Below, piece by piece: positions 27,306 through 36,429 of a stretch of DNA of 64,000 nucleotides; position 1 is the stretch's first letter; every line of letters begins with the position of its first letter. A program made the position numbers and the translations under genes. The stretch spans positions 62,001 to 126,000 of the forward strand of contig NZ_BIMC01000002.1 of the NCBI RefSeq assembly GCF_004000885.1, given 5' to 3'. The DNA comes from Paenibacillus glucanolyticus NBRC 15330 (GTDB lineage: Bacteria > Bacillota > Bacilli > Paenibacillales > Paenibacillaceae). Under the pieces are notes generated by a model, which saw nothing but the letters and a program-made list of their open reading frames with translations, was not told the origin of the DNA and did not search any database.

Positions 27306-28991
27306 ATGATAGGCTACCGATCTCGTAACCGCCGTAAAGCTCCAAAGAAGGATTCAGAGGAACTGGAGCTATCCTCGAAGACGAGGCCATCCGTAATTTC
27401 GGGCAATATGGAAGAACAACTGGCTCGTATACGAACTGAATCCGGAGACAGCCCGGATATCGTTATCCGCCGTTTGAAACTGGGCGGTAAGGATAATTGC
27501 GCCATCGTTTATCTGAACGGGCTTAGCGATCCCCAAATGGTCAACCATTTTGTGATGGAATCCCTGCTGCATGTAAATCCTGACCTATTGAATAAAGAAG
27601 ACCCTGAAGCCATGCTGAAGCGGATCATGGAGGATGGGCTCGCGATGGGTGAATCCAGGGCCATGACCGAGTGGAATGATATTATGCTTGCCATACTGTC
27701 TGGCGATACCGCCATCCTGATCGAAGGGTCGGAAAAAGCCATCGTAGCTGGTACGCAGGGTGGCGAGTGGCGGTCTGTGACGGAGCCGACTTCACAGCTT
27801 GTTGTCCGGGGCCCGAAAGACAGCTTTGTAGAGTCCATTGCCACGAATATATCCTTGATCCGGCGGCGGATGAAATCTCCTGATCTGTGGCTGGAGACGA
27901 TGAAGATCGGGTCGGTAACCCATACGCATGTGGCGATTATGTACGTTAAGGGGAAGGCAGATCCTGAGATTGTGAAAGAAATCAAAGAACGGATACACGG
28001 AATCAAAATTGAAGGGATTCTGGAGTCCGCATACATTGAAGAATTTATTCAGGACAAAACGGTGACGCCGTTTCCGACGATCTATAATACGGAGCGTCCC
28101 GATGACGCAGCTGGCAAATTGCTGGAGGGACGCATTATCGTTTTGGTTGACGGAACGCCATTTGTCCTGGTGCTCCCAACGGTATTCGTTCATTTCTTTC
28201 AGTCGCCGGAAGACTATGCACAGCGATTTGATATTGCCATTGTGATGCGGATTGTCCGCTATCTTTGCTTCATTATTTTGATCTTGGGCCCGTCGGTGTA
28301 CATTGCACTCACTACGTTTCACTATGAGATGGTACCAACCTTATTGCTGATTAGTTTGGTGGCTCAGCGGGAAGGTGTGCCTTTCCCTGCCTTTGTTGAA
28401 GCAATGCTCATGGAGATTGTTTTTGAAATACTGCGGGAAGCCGGCGTGAGGATGCCGAGAGCCATCGGGCAAACCGTTTCGGTTGTGGGTGCTTTGATCC
28501 TGGGACAGGCAGTGGTAGAGGCTGGACTGATCACGCCTGCGATGGTCATCGTTGTCGCCCTGACCGGTATCGCAAGCTTTGCGATACCGGCGTACAACTT
28601 GTCCATTGCAGGCCGATTGATCCGGTTTGGATTTATGGTGCTCTCAGGCATGTTTGGCTTTTATGGGCTCACCTTGGGATTAATCGTGCTTGTTGCGCAT
28701 ATGAACAGTCTCCGTTCCTTCGGTGAACCTTACCTGGCGCCCATAAGCCCGTTTCGGTACAAGAGCCAGAAGGATGCCGTCCTGCGGATGCCCTTTAAAA
28801 CGCTTCAGTCTGCCACTCTCACCGCTTCGGCTTCCGGATCCGGCAAGCAGGGAAACCGTTCATCGACACAGCAAGGCATCGGGGCCGGTTCGGGCACTGC
28901 AGAACAGAACAACGGCAGCGAGAGAGGGGACGGGGGCAGCAATCAGCATGCCGTCGCTCCCAGTGCCGAGGGGAATCGTAACTCAGGTTAG
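27306..28991 (+). CDS. Spore germination protein, GerA family (GerAA/GerKA-like A subunit)
   Basis: A subunit of a germinant receptor in the spore inner membrane. Residues ~40-270 are the cytoplasmic N-terminal domain (DIVIRRLKLGG, AILIEGSEKAIVAGTQGGEWR), followed by about five membrane helices with PSVYIALTTFHYEMVPT and PFPAFVEAMLMEIVFEILREAG, which are signatures of the family. The last ~50 residues are low-complexity Gly/Ser/Asn-rich. ATG 27306 with GAGGAT upstream is preferred over TTG 27285. It is first in an A-C-B operon. The germinant is unknown. Confidence 0.93.
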   Translation: MIGYRSRNRRKAPKKDSEELELSSKTRPSVISGNMEEQLARIRTESGDSPDIVIRRLKLGGKDNCAIVYLNGLSDPQMVNHFVMESLLHVNPDLLNKEDPEAMLKRIMEDGLAMGESRAMTEWNDIMLAILSGDTAILIEGSEKAIVAGTQGGEWRSVTEPTSQLVVRGPKDSFVESIATNISLIRRRMKSPDLWLETMKIGSVTHTHVAIMYVKGKADPEIVKEIKERIHGIKIEGILESAYIEEFIQDKTVTPFPTIYNTERPDDAAGKLLEGRIIVLVDGTPFVLVLPTVFVHFFQSPEDYAQRFDIAIVMRIVRYLCFIILILGPSVYIALTTFHYEMVPTLLLISLVAQREGVPFPAFVEAMLMEIVFEILREAGVRMPRAIGQTVSVVGALILGQAVVEAGLITPAMVIVVALTGIASFAIPAYNLSIAGRLIRFGFMVLSGMFGFYGLTLGLIVLVAHMNSLRSFGEPYLAPISPFRYKSQKDAVLRMPFKTLQSATLTASASGSGKQGNRSSTQQGIGAGSGTAEQNNGSERGDGGSNQHAVAPSAEGNRNSG

Positions 28992-29006
28992 GAGCGATCA
29001 TGAGAT

Positions 29007-30221
29007 ATGTTGAAACACAGATGGTTTGCCTTCCTTGTGCTTGGCTGCTGCCTTGCCATGATGACCGGCTGCTGGGATGCGGTGGAGTTAAACCGGCGGG
29101 CGATCGTATCCGGCATCGGTATCGATTGGATGGAGAGCAAGAGTCAGTACTTGATCTCTTTTCAAACAGTGGTTGCCGATGAGATCTCCGGAAAAGCAGG
29201 AAGAGGGGCCACACCGACATCAGTCTACCAAGCATCCGGTAAAACCGTTATTGAAGCGATGCGCAATACATCCCGAAAAGTACCGCGAATTATATCGCTG
29301 GCGCATACGGGCTTAATTGTCATATCTGATGATGTCGCGAGGAACGGCATCGTCGATTTATTTGATTATCTGGATCGGGATTCCGATATCAGGTTGACAG
29401 CTGAAATTCTGGTTGCCGGGAAGGGGCAGCGGGCCGAGGAGGTTGTCGCTGTATTGACTCCTATCGGGAAGATTACAGCCTTCGCATTGGCACAGAAGAT
29501 CGATTTGACCTCCAGACAGTTAAGCGAGAACTTTCGGGTTGAAGTGGATGATGTTATCCGGGGGATGCTTACGCCTGGAGGTGGACCGATTATTAATGGT
29601 GTCATTATCGAAGGGAGCAAAGAGGGGGCAGCTAAGAAATCGAATTTGGAGAGTGCGAAGAGCGACGGGTTAGCCGTCATCTCCAATCTGGCTGTTTTCA
29701 AAGGCGGAAAACTCAAGGGCTGGATGACGAAGGAAGAGAGCCGCGGGACCGTGTGGATCAGGGATAAAATGCAAAAAACGCCATTGCATATCAAACTTGA
29801 AAATGGACAAGGTGAAGTCGCTTTCGATGTCATGCGCTCCAAGACCCGAATTGAAGCCGAACTTCAGGATCCGCTGCAGCCAATCATTCGAATTTTTGTT
29901 GAGCCGAACCTCTCGATCCGGGAAGTGAACAGCAGTATTGATCTGAGGGACCCTCATACGATGAAGATTCTTGAAGAGGCTGTCAACAAAGAGGTTGTGC
30001 GAATTTTGAAAAAAGCAGTAGAAAAAAGCAAGAGATTGGATAGTGACATTTTGGGATTCAGTCACGTAATCGAACGGACCAAACCGGCGGTCTGGCGGGA
30101 ATTGAAAGACCGCTGGGATGTGATTTATCCGCGAATTCAGGTTGAATACCAAGTAAACTCAGTCGTGCGAAATTCACAGATGAGAGATCGTTCCTTTAAA
30201 CACGACATCCACATCGAGTAA
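29007..30221 (+). CDS. Spore germination lipoprotein, Ger(x)C family
   Basis: C subunit of the same germinant receptor, anchored as a lipoprotein: LVLGCCLAMMTGCWD is a lipobox with the modified Cys about residue 18, followed by DAVELNRRAIVSGIGID, the conserved start of GerC proteins. The C-terminal domain ends near residue 395 with the characteristic ELKDRWDVIYP. 404 residues is normal. It starts 16 bp after the A-subunit stop and ends 18 bp before the B subunit, indicating one transcript. Confidence 0.93.
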   Translation: MLKHRWFAFLVLGCCLAMMTGCWDAVELNRRAIVSGIGIDWMESKSQYLISFQTVVADEISGKAGRGATPTSVYQASGKTVIEAMRNTSRKVPRIISLAHTGLIVISDDVARNGIVDLFDYLDRDSDIRLTAEILVAGKGQRAEEVVAVLTPIGKITAFALAQKIDLTSRQLSENFRVEVDDVIRGMLTPGGGPIINGVIIEGSKEGAAKKSNLESAKSDGLAVISNLAVFKGGKLKGWMTKEESRGTVWIRDKMQKTPLHIKLENGQGEVAFDVMRSKTRIEAELQDPLQPIIRIFVEPNLSIREVNSSIDLRDPHTMKILEEAVNKEVVRILKKAVEKSKRLDSDILGFSHVIERTKPAVWRELKDRWDVIYPRIQVEYQVNSVVRNSQMRDRSFKHDIHIE

Positions 30222-30238
30222 CGAAAAGGAGGAGCCGT

Positions 30239-31387
30239 ATGGAGAAGGTGAGAATTAGTCCGCTCCAATTCTTCTCACTGTTGGTCCTGTTTCAATTTGG
30301 AACCACGCTTGTCGTGAATCTTGGATTGCAAGCCGGTAAGGATTCATGGATCGCGATGCTGATCGGCATGATCATGGGTCTGCTGCTTTTCTCAATGAAC
30401 GCTTTTCTCTACTCCCTGTTTCCCGATAAACTTCCGACTGTATATTACCGAATATTGCTCGGGAAATATTTAGGGGGATTTGTCGGATTGTCGTACGGTG
30501 TGTTCTACTTGCATACGGCTTCCAGAGATGTTGTTGACGGAGGACTTCTGGTGATGGCATCGGCAGCGCTGAAGGAGACTCCCCTGCTTATCGTAAATCT
30601 TATCATGGTGATGACGGTTGCGTACGTGCTGGGCAAAGGGATTGAGGTGCTCGCCCGTACTGCGCTGATCTTCTTAGCCGTCGTATTGATTATCGGAGGG
30701 TTTAGCTTGTTGGTCATCCTGTTTGCCGGGATTGTGGACCTGCAGCGTTTGCTGCCTGTGATGGGAGAAGGCACGGGGCCGATCTTGAAATCCGTAGTGG
30801 AGAAAAACATTCACTTTCCATTCGCGGAGCTTATTGTTGCTACAGTCTTAATGCCTGCCTTGAATCAGAAGAAAACAGGGATTAAGGCCGGTTATTTGGC
30901 GATATTATTTTGCGGTGTCATGCTGGCGCAGACCTCAGCCATTACCATTTCAGTGCTGGGAACGAATATTACCGAGCGTTCGGTATTTCCGCTGCTTACC
31001 ATGGTCGGCAAGGCCAATATTTCCGAGTTTATCGAGCGAACAGAAATACTCGTGGTGATGGTATTAATCATTGGCGTGTTTTTCAAAATAAGTTTGTATT
31101 ATTATGCGGCGCTGATGTGCACATCGGAGCTGTTTAAGATTCCGTACAAAAAACTAATCTATCCCTATGCTGTAATCATACTGGGGAATTCGATGGTTCT
31201 GTCGCGCTCCTATAGCGAACATCTTATGAAAGGGAGCAAGTATCTGTATACCGTGCTCCCTGTATTCACGATTGTCATTCCTGCTGTCTTGGTTATTCTG
31301 GTGATGATCCGCATCCTGGTACGGAGGATGAAATCCAAATCCAAATCCAGATCCGAACCTAATTCCAATTCAAGTCCCGCTTCGTGA
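30239..31387 (+). CDS. Spore germination permease, GerAB family
   Basis: B subunit of the germinant receptor, a ten-helix APC-superfamily membrane protein believed to form the germinant-binding pocket. It begins ISPLQFFSLLVLFQFGTTL, a typical GerAB opening, and has YVLGKGIEVLARTA and the INSEFIERTEI-like segment (ISEFIERTEILVVMVLIIG). The short C-tail is Lys/Ser/Asn-rich. AAGGAGG precedes the ATG. Third gene of the operon, completing an A-C-B receptor. Confidence 0.93.
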   Translation: MEKVRISPLQFFSLLVLFQFGTTLVVNLGLQAGKDSWIAMLIGMIMGLLLFSMNAFLYSLFPDKLPTVYYRILLGKYLGGFVGLSYGVFYLHTASRDVVDGGLLVMASAALKETPLLIVNLIMVMTVAYVLGKGIEVLARTALIFLAVVLIIGGFSLLVILFAGIVDLQRLLPVMGEGTGPILKSVVEKNIHFPFAELIVATVLMPALNQKKTGIKAGYLAILFCGVMLAQTSAITISVLGTNITERSVFPLLTMVGKANISEFIERTEILVVMVLIIGVFFKISLYYYAALMCTSELFKIPYKKLIYPYAVIILGNSMVLSRSYSEHLMKGSKYLYTVLPVFTIVIPAVLVILVMIRILVRRMKSKSKSRSEPNSNSSPAS

Positions 31388-31388
31388 G

Positions 31389-31419
31389 CCACATCCTATT
31401 ATAAGAGGATTAGGATTGG
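31389..31419 (+). terminator. Possible terminator hairpin after the ger operon
   Basis: CCA-ATCCTA pairs with TAGGAT-TGG around a 12-base loop. The T-rich stretch comes about 15 bases later, so termination here is uncertain. The hairpin overlaps the stop codon of the convergent small gene. Confidence 0.35.
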
Positions 31420-31646
31420 CTTGCATGTCGGGACTTTTTCTTTTTGAAGAATTGATATACATCCGGAACGAACAATAAGATCAGCAGCAGGATAACAGTC
31501 CATTTTTCTACAATGGAGAACAGCGTGAATTTCCAATTGATGATAAAGTTAGTCCATGGGAAACCGAACAGGATGTCGGTGATTACGGTGAAGGCAAGAC
31601 AGAGTGAGCCCATCAGGAAGGTGATTCCATATTTCTTCATATACAT
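31410..31646 (-). CDS. Small membrane protein of unknown function
   Basis: A 78-residue protein with two membrane helices (ITFLMGSLCLAFTVITDILF and WTVILLLILLFVPDVYQFF) and a basic Lys/Arg tail. I do not recognise the family. The open frame extends upstream to 31811, but GAGG eight bases before the ATG at 31646 and the hydrophobic start favour the short form. It stands alone between the ger operon and a tRNA gene. Confidence 0.6.
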   Translation of the reverse strand: MYMKKYGITFLMGSLCLAFTVITDILFGFPWTNFIINWKFTLFSIVEKWTVILLLILLFVPDVYQFFKKKKSRHASQS

Positions 31647-31829
31647 CGTTATGTCCTCGCGCTTCGTAAAGTATATACTACAGGTTCCAGAGCTTGGTTG
31701 TTTTAGTATGAGGGGTTTCTTGAATAAACATACCCTGTGGAGGATGAGTAAATGGACGATCTGGCGTCGGGTTGAAATGTTGAAATTATGCGGAATATCC
31801 GGTTTCGACATTTTCTCAAAAAATAATGC

Positions 31830-31858
31830 TTGCTTTTTAACTTCTGGCGTAATATACT
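31830..31858 (+). promoter_or_regulatory. Sigma-A promoter of tRNA-Leu
   Basis: TTGCTT and TATACT are separated by exactly 17 bp. The predicted start point lies about 35 bp upstream of the mature tRNA, leaving a short 5' leader for RNase P. Confidence 0.65.
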
Positions 31859-31899
31859 CTTAATTACGGTGATCAACACAACACCGGCTTACATAATAC

Positions 31900-31983
<84 letters not shown>

Positions 31984-31994
31984 TCCAAGAACTT

Positions 31995-32038
31995 AAGCTG
32001 TTTTTCAAGTGAATTTCTACTTGAAGAGCAGCTTTTTT
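31995..32038 (+). terminator. Terminator of tRNA-Leu
   Basis: AAGCTG and TCAAGT pair with ACTTGA and CAGCTT around a small loop with an interior bulge. A T6 run follows. Confidence 0.8.
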
Positions 32039-32185
32039 CGTTCCTATTCAGAGAGAAATCGCGTTATACTAAAGATGAGAGTGTGTTCTTCATTTGGGTG
32101 AAATTGATGGAGTTGGATATATAGTATAGAGGACCCGTTAACCGTTGTAGCCGATTAATACTTTGAATGCAAGGGGTGTGATCAT

Positions 32186-32884
32186 ATGATAAAACCTCGA
32201 ATTGGGTTTGGCTTTATTTTACTGCTGCTTATCGTTGTGGGCCTGGTTGCAGGCTGCCAGCCATCGGATGGAGGGGATGGGGCCCAAGCTCCGGTGCCGG
32301 AGCAATCCCCGAATGCTCCGAACAGAGCTAACCCTGAGGGAGAATCTCCTGCCAACTCGAATCATGCTGCGGGTGAAGCTGATGACGCCGGAGATCATAG
32401 TGCCGATGCAGAACAGAATCATACGAATGACCAGCAAGCTTCGGCCTTACAGCCCGATGTGGATTTAGCGGATGTGACGGCAGTCAGGCTGGTTAATCAT
32501 AAAACGGGATGGATAGGCGGAGAAGGCTGGATTGCATATAGTGATAACGGTGGTACGGAATGGGAGGTTCAAGCTCAGCTGAAGGGAACCGTGCGTCAAA
32601 TCTTTGCACTGAACGGCAAGCAGGCTTGGACCGTTATGGAGAATAACGATCTCTACCGCACAACCAATGGCGGGCAGACATGGGACCGGATTGGAAGCAC
32701 GCCGAATGGGGATTTTCTCCATTTCATATCACCAGAAAGTGGATTCAGTGGTCAGGCCATAACAGAGGATGGAGGAAAGACCTGGAGCGAAATGGATATA
32801 CCGGATACAACCTTAGGCGAGGATTATTTTCATGAGTATTCAACGGGCTATGCAGGGGAGCCGATGGATGATAAATCGCTTTGA
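32186..32884 (+). CDS. Lipoprotein with BNR/YCF48-like beta-propeller repeats
   Basis: A secreted lipoprotein with signal peptide and lipobox LVAGCQP (Cys about residue 24), then a disordered Asn/Glu/Ala-rich stretch to about residue 90. From there, repeats of the BNR/photosystem-assembly type appear: GWIAYSDNGGTEWEV, LYRTTNGGQTWDRIG and AITEDGGKTWSEM. Only about three to four blades fit in 232 residues, so a full seven-bladed propeller is not encoded. AAGGGG lies before the ATG. Function unknown; related longer proteins are common in Paenibacillus. Confidence 0.75.
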   Translation: MIKPRIGFGFILLLLIVVGLVAGCQPSDGGDGAQAPVPEQSPNAPNRANPEGESPANSNHAAGEADDAGDHSADAEQNHTNDQQASALQPDVDLADVTAVRLVNHKTGWIGGEGWIAYSDNGGTEWEVQAQLKGTVRQIFALNGKQAWTVMENNDLYRTTNGGQTWDRIGSTPNGDFLHFISPESGFSGQAITEDGGKTWSEMDIPDTTLGEDYFHEYSTGYAGEPMDDKSL

Positions 32885-32923
32885 ATTGTGAAAAACCGCC
32901 GGTGAGGGTTTTCTCAAAATGAG

Positions 32924-32967
32924 AAAAAGCAGACGGGGAAGCGAATGGTTTCCTTGTCTGCTTTTTT
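32924..32967 (+). terminator. Terminator after the BNR lipoprotein gene
   Basis: AAAAGCAGAC-GGGAA pairs with TTTCC-TGTCTGCTTTT, followed by a T run. Because the left arm starts with an A run it can also work for the opposite strand, where a small gene ends at 33029. Confidence 0.8.
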
Positions 32968-33028
32968 GCTGCACTGCATCTTGGGCAGGGGGTTGTAGAA
33001 TGTGGAGCTTGGCAATTGATTTTTACGT

Positions 33029-33220
33029 TTACGGAAACTCTTTGAATACAATGCGGGAGCCAGCCCACCGCCCGGCTGTAATTCCGAATAAACCGAAGAA
33101 GGCAACCAGAACTATCAGATCGTAAGAGTGCCAGCCTATCAGAAATCCGATGCCGCTGCCCATCGTAGTTCCGGCCAATAATCCCAATGCCCCGCCAATT
33201 TCCTTATGGCGCAACTTCAT
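33029..33220 (-). CDS. Small glycine-rich membrane protein
   Basis: A 63-residue protein with two membrane helices containing small-residue motifs (GGALGLLAGTTMGSGIGFL and LIVLVAFFGLFGITAG) and basic flanks. Not recognised as a named family. GGAGG nine bases before the ATG at 33220 supports this start; the longer frame to 33358 would run through the terminator at 33309. It appears to be a single gene. Confidence 0.6.
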   Translation of the reverse strand: MKLRHKEIGGALGLLAGTTMGSGIGFLIGWHSYDLIVLVAFFGLFGITAGRWAGSRIVFKEFP

Positions 33221-33308
33221 GCGTGAGTCACCTCCATTCTGGATGCCGCGATTCTCGATGTTACTTGTATTCCCTGATCTCTTCCAAATATGCCATAACA
33301 AAAAATAA

Positions 33309-33344
33309 GCCCAGCCAAGCCGGATCAAATCCGGCCTGCTGGGC
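33309..33344 (-). terminator. Terminator of the double-HTH gene
   Basis: GCCCAGC and GCCGGAT pair with ATCCGGC and GCTGGGC with a 3-base loop. On the minus strand the stem is followed by TTATTTTTTG. It ends the transcript of the gene at 33391-33993. Confidence 0.85.
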
Positions 33345-33390
33345 GTTTGGTTCGTCATCTTAAGTATGGTTATTAAAAATCATGATAACT

Positions 33391-33993
33391 TCATTTAGGA
33401 GAATCTTGCTTCAATGCGCAATCTGCGAACAGAACAGATTTAGGGATACGGAAGAACTGTTCCGCTTTTTCCTGAAATGCCGCGGATGGTACGGTGCCTT
33501 GATGCAGCCATTTGCGGAACGTGCCGGGATGGACGCCGATCCAGCGGCTGACATCGCTTACCGACAAATCATGAACCATGCACAGGCCTGTCAGAATCCG
33601 ATTGCTAACCGGAGAACGTGTCAGGGTGCGTTTCATGAAGCGGGAAGGTGCAGGCTGACAGATCAATGGTGATTTCTCCAGCAGTTCTTCTCTGAAGAGG
33701 ATATGACGGGGATAACCCAAGTAGCTGCAGGCTTTCTCCAGGTTGTTTTTTCCGGGAACGCGTCCCTCATACACCCAGGCACTGACACTACGGGAGGATA
33801 CTCCCAGTTCTTCGGCCAATTGTGACAGCTTGATGTCGTTGGCCATAAGTATGGCTAGCAGGACGCGGTTACGAATTTGGCAGCGGGTCGGCCGGCGAAA
33901 GCGCTTGACTCGCACACCTTTCCCCAAATATTTACGATTGATCAGGGACCACGCCTCTATGGAGTGTTTTTCTTGCTGCAGTTGTGTAGGCAT
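33391..33993 (-). CDS. Protein with two tandem XRE-like helix-turn-helix domains
   Basis: A 200-residue probable DNA-binding protein. Two homologous ~65-residue units are visible: residues ~41-105 (NRVLLAILMANDIKLSQLAE, then LGVSSRSVSAWVYEGRVP) and ~129-193 (NRILTGLCMVHDLSVSDVSR, then IGVHPGTFRKWLHQGTVP). Each ends with a P(R/K)xxLF motif. The duplication suggests binding to two half-sites as a monomer. GGAGG lies before the ATG. No sensor domain is seen. The target is unknown; the AT-rich region upstream is a candidate for self-regulation. Confidence 0.7.
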   Translation of the reverse strand: MPTQLQQEKHSIEAWSLINRKYLGKGVRVKRFRRPTRCQIRNRVLLAILMANDIKLSQLAEELGVSSRSVSAWVYEGRVPGKNNLEKACSYLGYPRHILFREELLEKSPLICQPAPSRFMKRTLTRSPVSNRILTGLCMVHDLSVSDVSRWIGVHPGTFRKWLHQGTVPSAAFQEKAEQFFRIPKSVLFADCALKQDSPK

Positions 33994-34452
33994 AATTCCT
34001 CCGATTTTTTTAACACAATACTACAATATTCGACACTCACTTTTCAATAGCCAATCGTTAAACATTTGTTTCCATTTCGTTGTTACGTGATTTGTAAGGG
34101 CAGTGTAATAGTCTGAAAGTCCTGGTTTAACAATTTGTTTACAGATGTTATTGTTCGTCTTTTAGCCATTATATTATTTTATATCAGTATTTATTATTTG
34201 TTTATGCTTAAAACACGAACGATAAACATGATTGTGTTTGACATATTCGTAATTAGAGTTTATATTAACTGTGGTTGTTGAAGTTGAATGATGCTTATTC
34301 GTATATCCCTGATAATAAGGTTCAGGGGTTTCTACAAGGGACCTTAAATTCCTGACTACGAGCAGGATGCGCAAGCATACCTATTCGAAGCAGGATTTTT
34401 TTGTGCCTGGAGTCGGTGTGCAAGAGTACAGTCAAACACACAGGGGGATATG
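33994..34452. other. AT-rich intergenic region with three ATTTGTTT octamers
   Basis: A 459-bp non-coding stretch between divergent genes, markedly AT-richer than its surroundings. The octamer ATTTGTTT occurs at 34064, 34133 and 34196. Short frames here have no ribosome sites or family resemblance. It should hold promoters for the double-HTH gene and the FAD dehydrogenase, but I could not place them. Confidence 0.4.
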
Positions 34453-35889
34453 ATGAGCAAATATGATGTTATCGTGGTTGGCGCCGGACCGGCGGGAATA
34501 TTCGCGTGTTATGAACTGACATTGAAATCACCGGGCAGCAAGGTGCTGCTGGTGGACAAGGGGCATGATATTTACCGGAGAAGCTGCCCGATTCTGGAGG
34601 AGAAAATCAAGCTCTGTCCGCCAGCCATAGGGCGCAAAGAATTTGCCGGATGTCTGCCGGCTTGCTCGATTACGGCTGGTTTTGGCGGAGCTGGGGCATA
34701 CAGTGACGGCAAATTCAACATAACGACAGAGTTTGGCGGCTGGATGACTGATTATTTGCCTGGCTCCAAGGTAATGGAGCTTATTCAATATGTGGATGCC
34801 ATTAATCTGGAGCATGGAGCGACACCGGCGATTACGGATCCAACCACGAATGCGATTCGGGATATTGAGCAGCGAGGATATGCGGCCGGACTTAAGCTGC
34901 TTCGCGCTCAGGTAAGACATCTTGGAACCGAACAAAATTTGGAGATTCTGAAATCGATCTACGAATATTTGAAGACCAGGGTCGATATGGCCTTCCGGGC
35001 AGAGGTCGAGGATCTGGTTACCGTCAAAGAAGACGGAACGTACCGCGTTACCGGCATTGCAATGAAGGGCGGAGAGGTTCATGAGGCGAATTTGGTTATG
35101 GTTGCCCCGGGACGAGACGGCTCTGCCTGGTTGACCAGCATATTAAAAAAACGCAGATTGAAAATGCATAACAACCAAGTGGATGTGGGCGTGCGTGTTG
35201 AAACCTCCGACGTAGTCATGAGAGAAATTAATGAGCACTTGTATGAAGGCAAATTCATCTTTAATACCTCGGTTGGAACCCGCGTGAGAACGTTCTGCAG
35301 CAATCCTTCGGGTCATGTTGTCGTTGAGAACCACAGCGGTGTGATGGCAGCCAACGGCCATTCCTATAAGGATCCGGCATTAGGCTCGGCCAATACGAAC
35401 TTTGCGCTGCTGGTGTCCCATAAGTTCACGGAGCCGTTTGACAAGCCTAACGAATACGCGCGGGAAATCTGCAAGCGGGCTAACGATTTATCCAGCGGCG
35501 GTGTTATTGTACAGAAATACGGAGACGTGCTGCGCGGCCGAAGATCAACCGAAGGGAGAATCCGCGAAGGTTTTCTGGAGCCGACTCTTAAGGAAGCAGT
35601 CCCCGGAGATCTGGGCTTGGTTCTGCCCTACAACACGATGAAGAGCCTGATTGAGATGGTTGAAGCGCTGGATAAAGTCACGCCGGGCATTGCATCCGAG
35701 CACACACTGTTCTACGGGGTAGAGGCGAAGTTCTACTCCGCTCGGCCGAAGCTGACGGAGTCCTTCGAGACGGAGATCAAGGGTCTATTCTGTGGTGGCG
35801 ATGGAGCCGGAATTACGAGGGGACTTGCTCAAGCCGGGGCGGCGGGCATATGGATTGCCCAGAACATGCTGAGCCGTCTAAGTTCATGA
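34453..35889 (+). CDS. FAD-dependent dehydrogenase of the COG2509 type
   Basis: A flavoprotein of 478 residues. The N-terminal Rossmann motif VVGAGPAGIFACYELT binds FAD; CPxxxGRKEF-like and AGFGGAGAYSDGKFN are typical of the uncharacterised COG2509 family, and the C-terminal GGDGAGITRGLAQAGAAG completes the FAD site. Conserved cysteines (RSCPILEEKIKLCPP, GCLPACS) are seen near residues 40-75 and may be redox-active. Two ATGs are adjacent; the second (34453) is better spaced from AGGGGG. Function in vivo unknown. Followed by a terminator. Confidence 0.8.
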   Translation: MSKYDVIVVGAGPAGIFACYELTLKSPGSKVLLVDKGHDIYRRSCPILEEKIKLCPPAIGRKEFAGCLPACSITAGFGGAGAYSDGKFNITTEFGGWMTDYLPGSKVMELIQYVDAINLEHGATPAITDPTTNAIRDIEQRGYAAGLKLLRAQVRHLGTEQNLEILKSIYEYLKTRVDMAFRAEVEDLVTVKEDGTYRVTGIAMKGGEVHEANLVMVAPGRDGSAWLTSILKKRRLKMHNNQVDVGVRVETSDVVMREINEHLYEGKFIFNTSVGTRVRTFCSNPSGHVVVENHSGVMAANGHSYKDPALGSANTNFALLVSHKFTEPFDKPNEYAREICKRANDLSSGGVIVQKYGDVLRGRRSTEGRIREGFLEPTLKEAVPGDLGLVLPYNTMKSLIEMVEALDKVTPGIASEHTLFYGVEAKFYSARPKLTESFETEIKGLFCGGDGAGITRGLAQAGAAGIWIAQNMLSRLSS

Positions 35890-35924
35890 TATCAATGACA
35901 ATTATCAATAACAGGAAGTTCTAT

Positions 35925-35971
35925 CAGGAGCGCGTTCCGGCAGCAGCCGGACGATGCTCCTGTTTTGTTTT
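35925..35971 (+). terminator. Terminator after the FAD dehydrogenase gene
   Basis: CAGGAGC and TCCGGC pair with GCCGGA and GCTCCTG, with a 4-base loop and interior bulge, followed by TTTTGTTTTC. Confidence 0.85.
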
Positions 35972-36096
35972 CTCGGGCTCCGTATCGGGACGGTTTACCG
36001 GCCTGCATGTAGGTGAGAGCGATTTCTTTTTTTGGACGAACGGGTTATGATAGATACGGGAGAATTACATAAACGCGAGAGATGGAGGAACGGGCG

Positions 36097-36384
36097 ATGA
36101 TTAAACATATTGTGTTTTTTAAATTGAAGGAGCCGACGGCTGAGAATATTGAGAAAACGGTTCAGGTGCTGCGCGACATGGATGGGAAGATCCCGATGCT
36201 CAGATCCATAGAAGCGGGGGCTGATGTTATTCGCTCCGAGCGCTCTTATGATTTGGCTTTAATAGTTGAAGTGGATAACCTTGAAGATCTGCAGGCTTAT
36301 GCCGTTCATCCTGTTCATCAGGAAGTCATCCGTTACATTAATACGGTGAAAGATCATACGCTTAGCGTCGATTTTGAAGTGTAG
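36097..36384 (+). CDS. Dabb-family protein (stress-responsive A/B barrel)
   Basis: A 95-residue dimeric alpha/beta barrel domain (MIKHIVFFKLKE at the start, YDLALIVEVDNLEDLQAYAVHPVHQEV in the middle), as in plant stress protein HS1 and bacterial homologues. No catalytic function is established for most bacterial members. The ATG at 36097 has GGAGG nine bases upstream; an earlier ATG at 36082 overlaps this site and is less likely. It lies 46 bp before the DUF86 gene. Confidence 0.82.
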   Translation: MIKHIVFFKLKEPTAENIEKTVQVLRDMDGKIPMLRSIEAGADVIRSERSYDLALIVEVDNLEDLQAYAVHPVHQEVIRYINTVKDHTLSVDFEV

Positions 36385-36429
36385 GCGGTTTACAATAGAC
36401 ATACAACAACAGGCTGGAGGAGATTTGCC

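Noticed and set aside
34174..34374. 66-codon minus-strand frame in the AT-rich intergenic region
   Set aside because: No ribosome site; low-complexity Asn/Thr/His composition as expected from AT-rich DNA.
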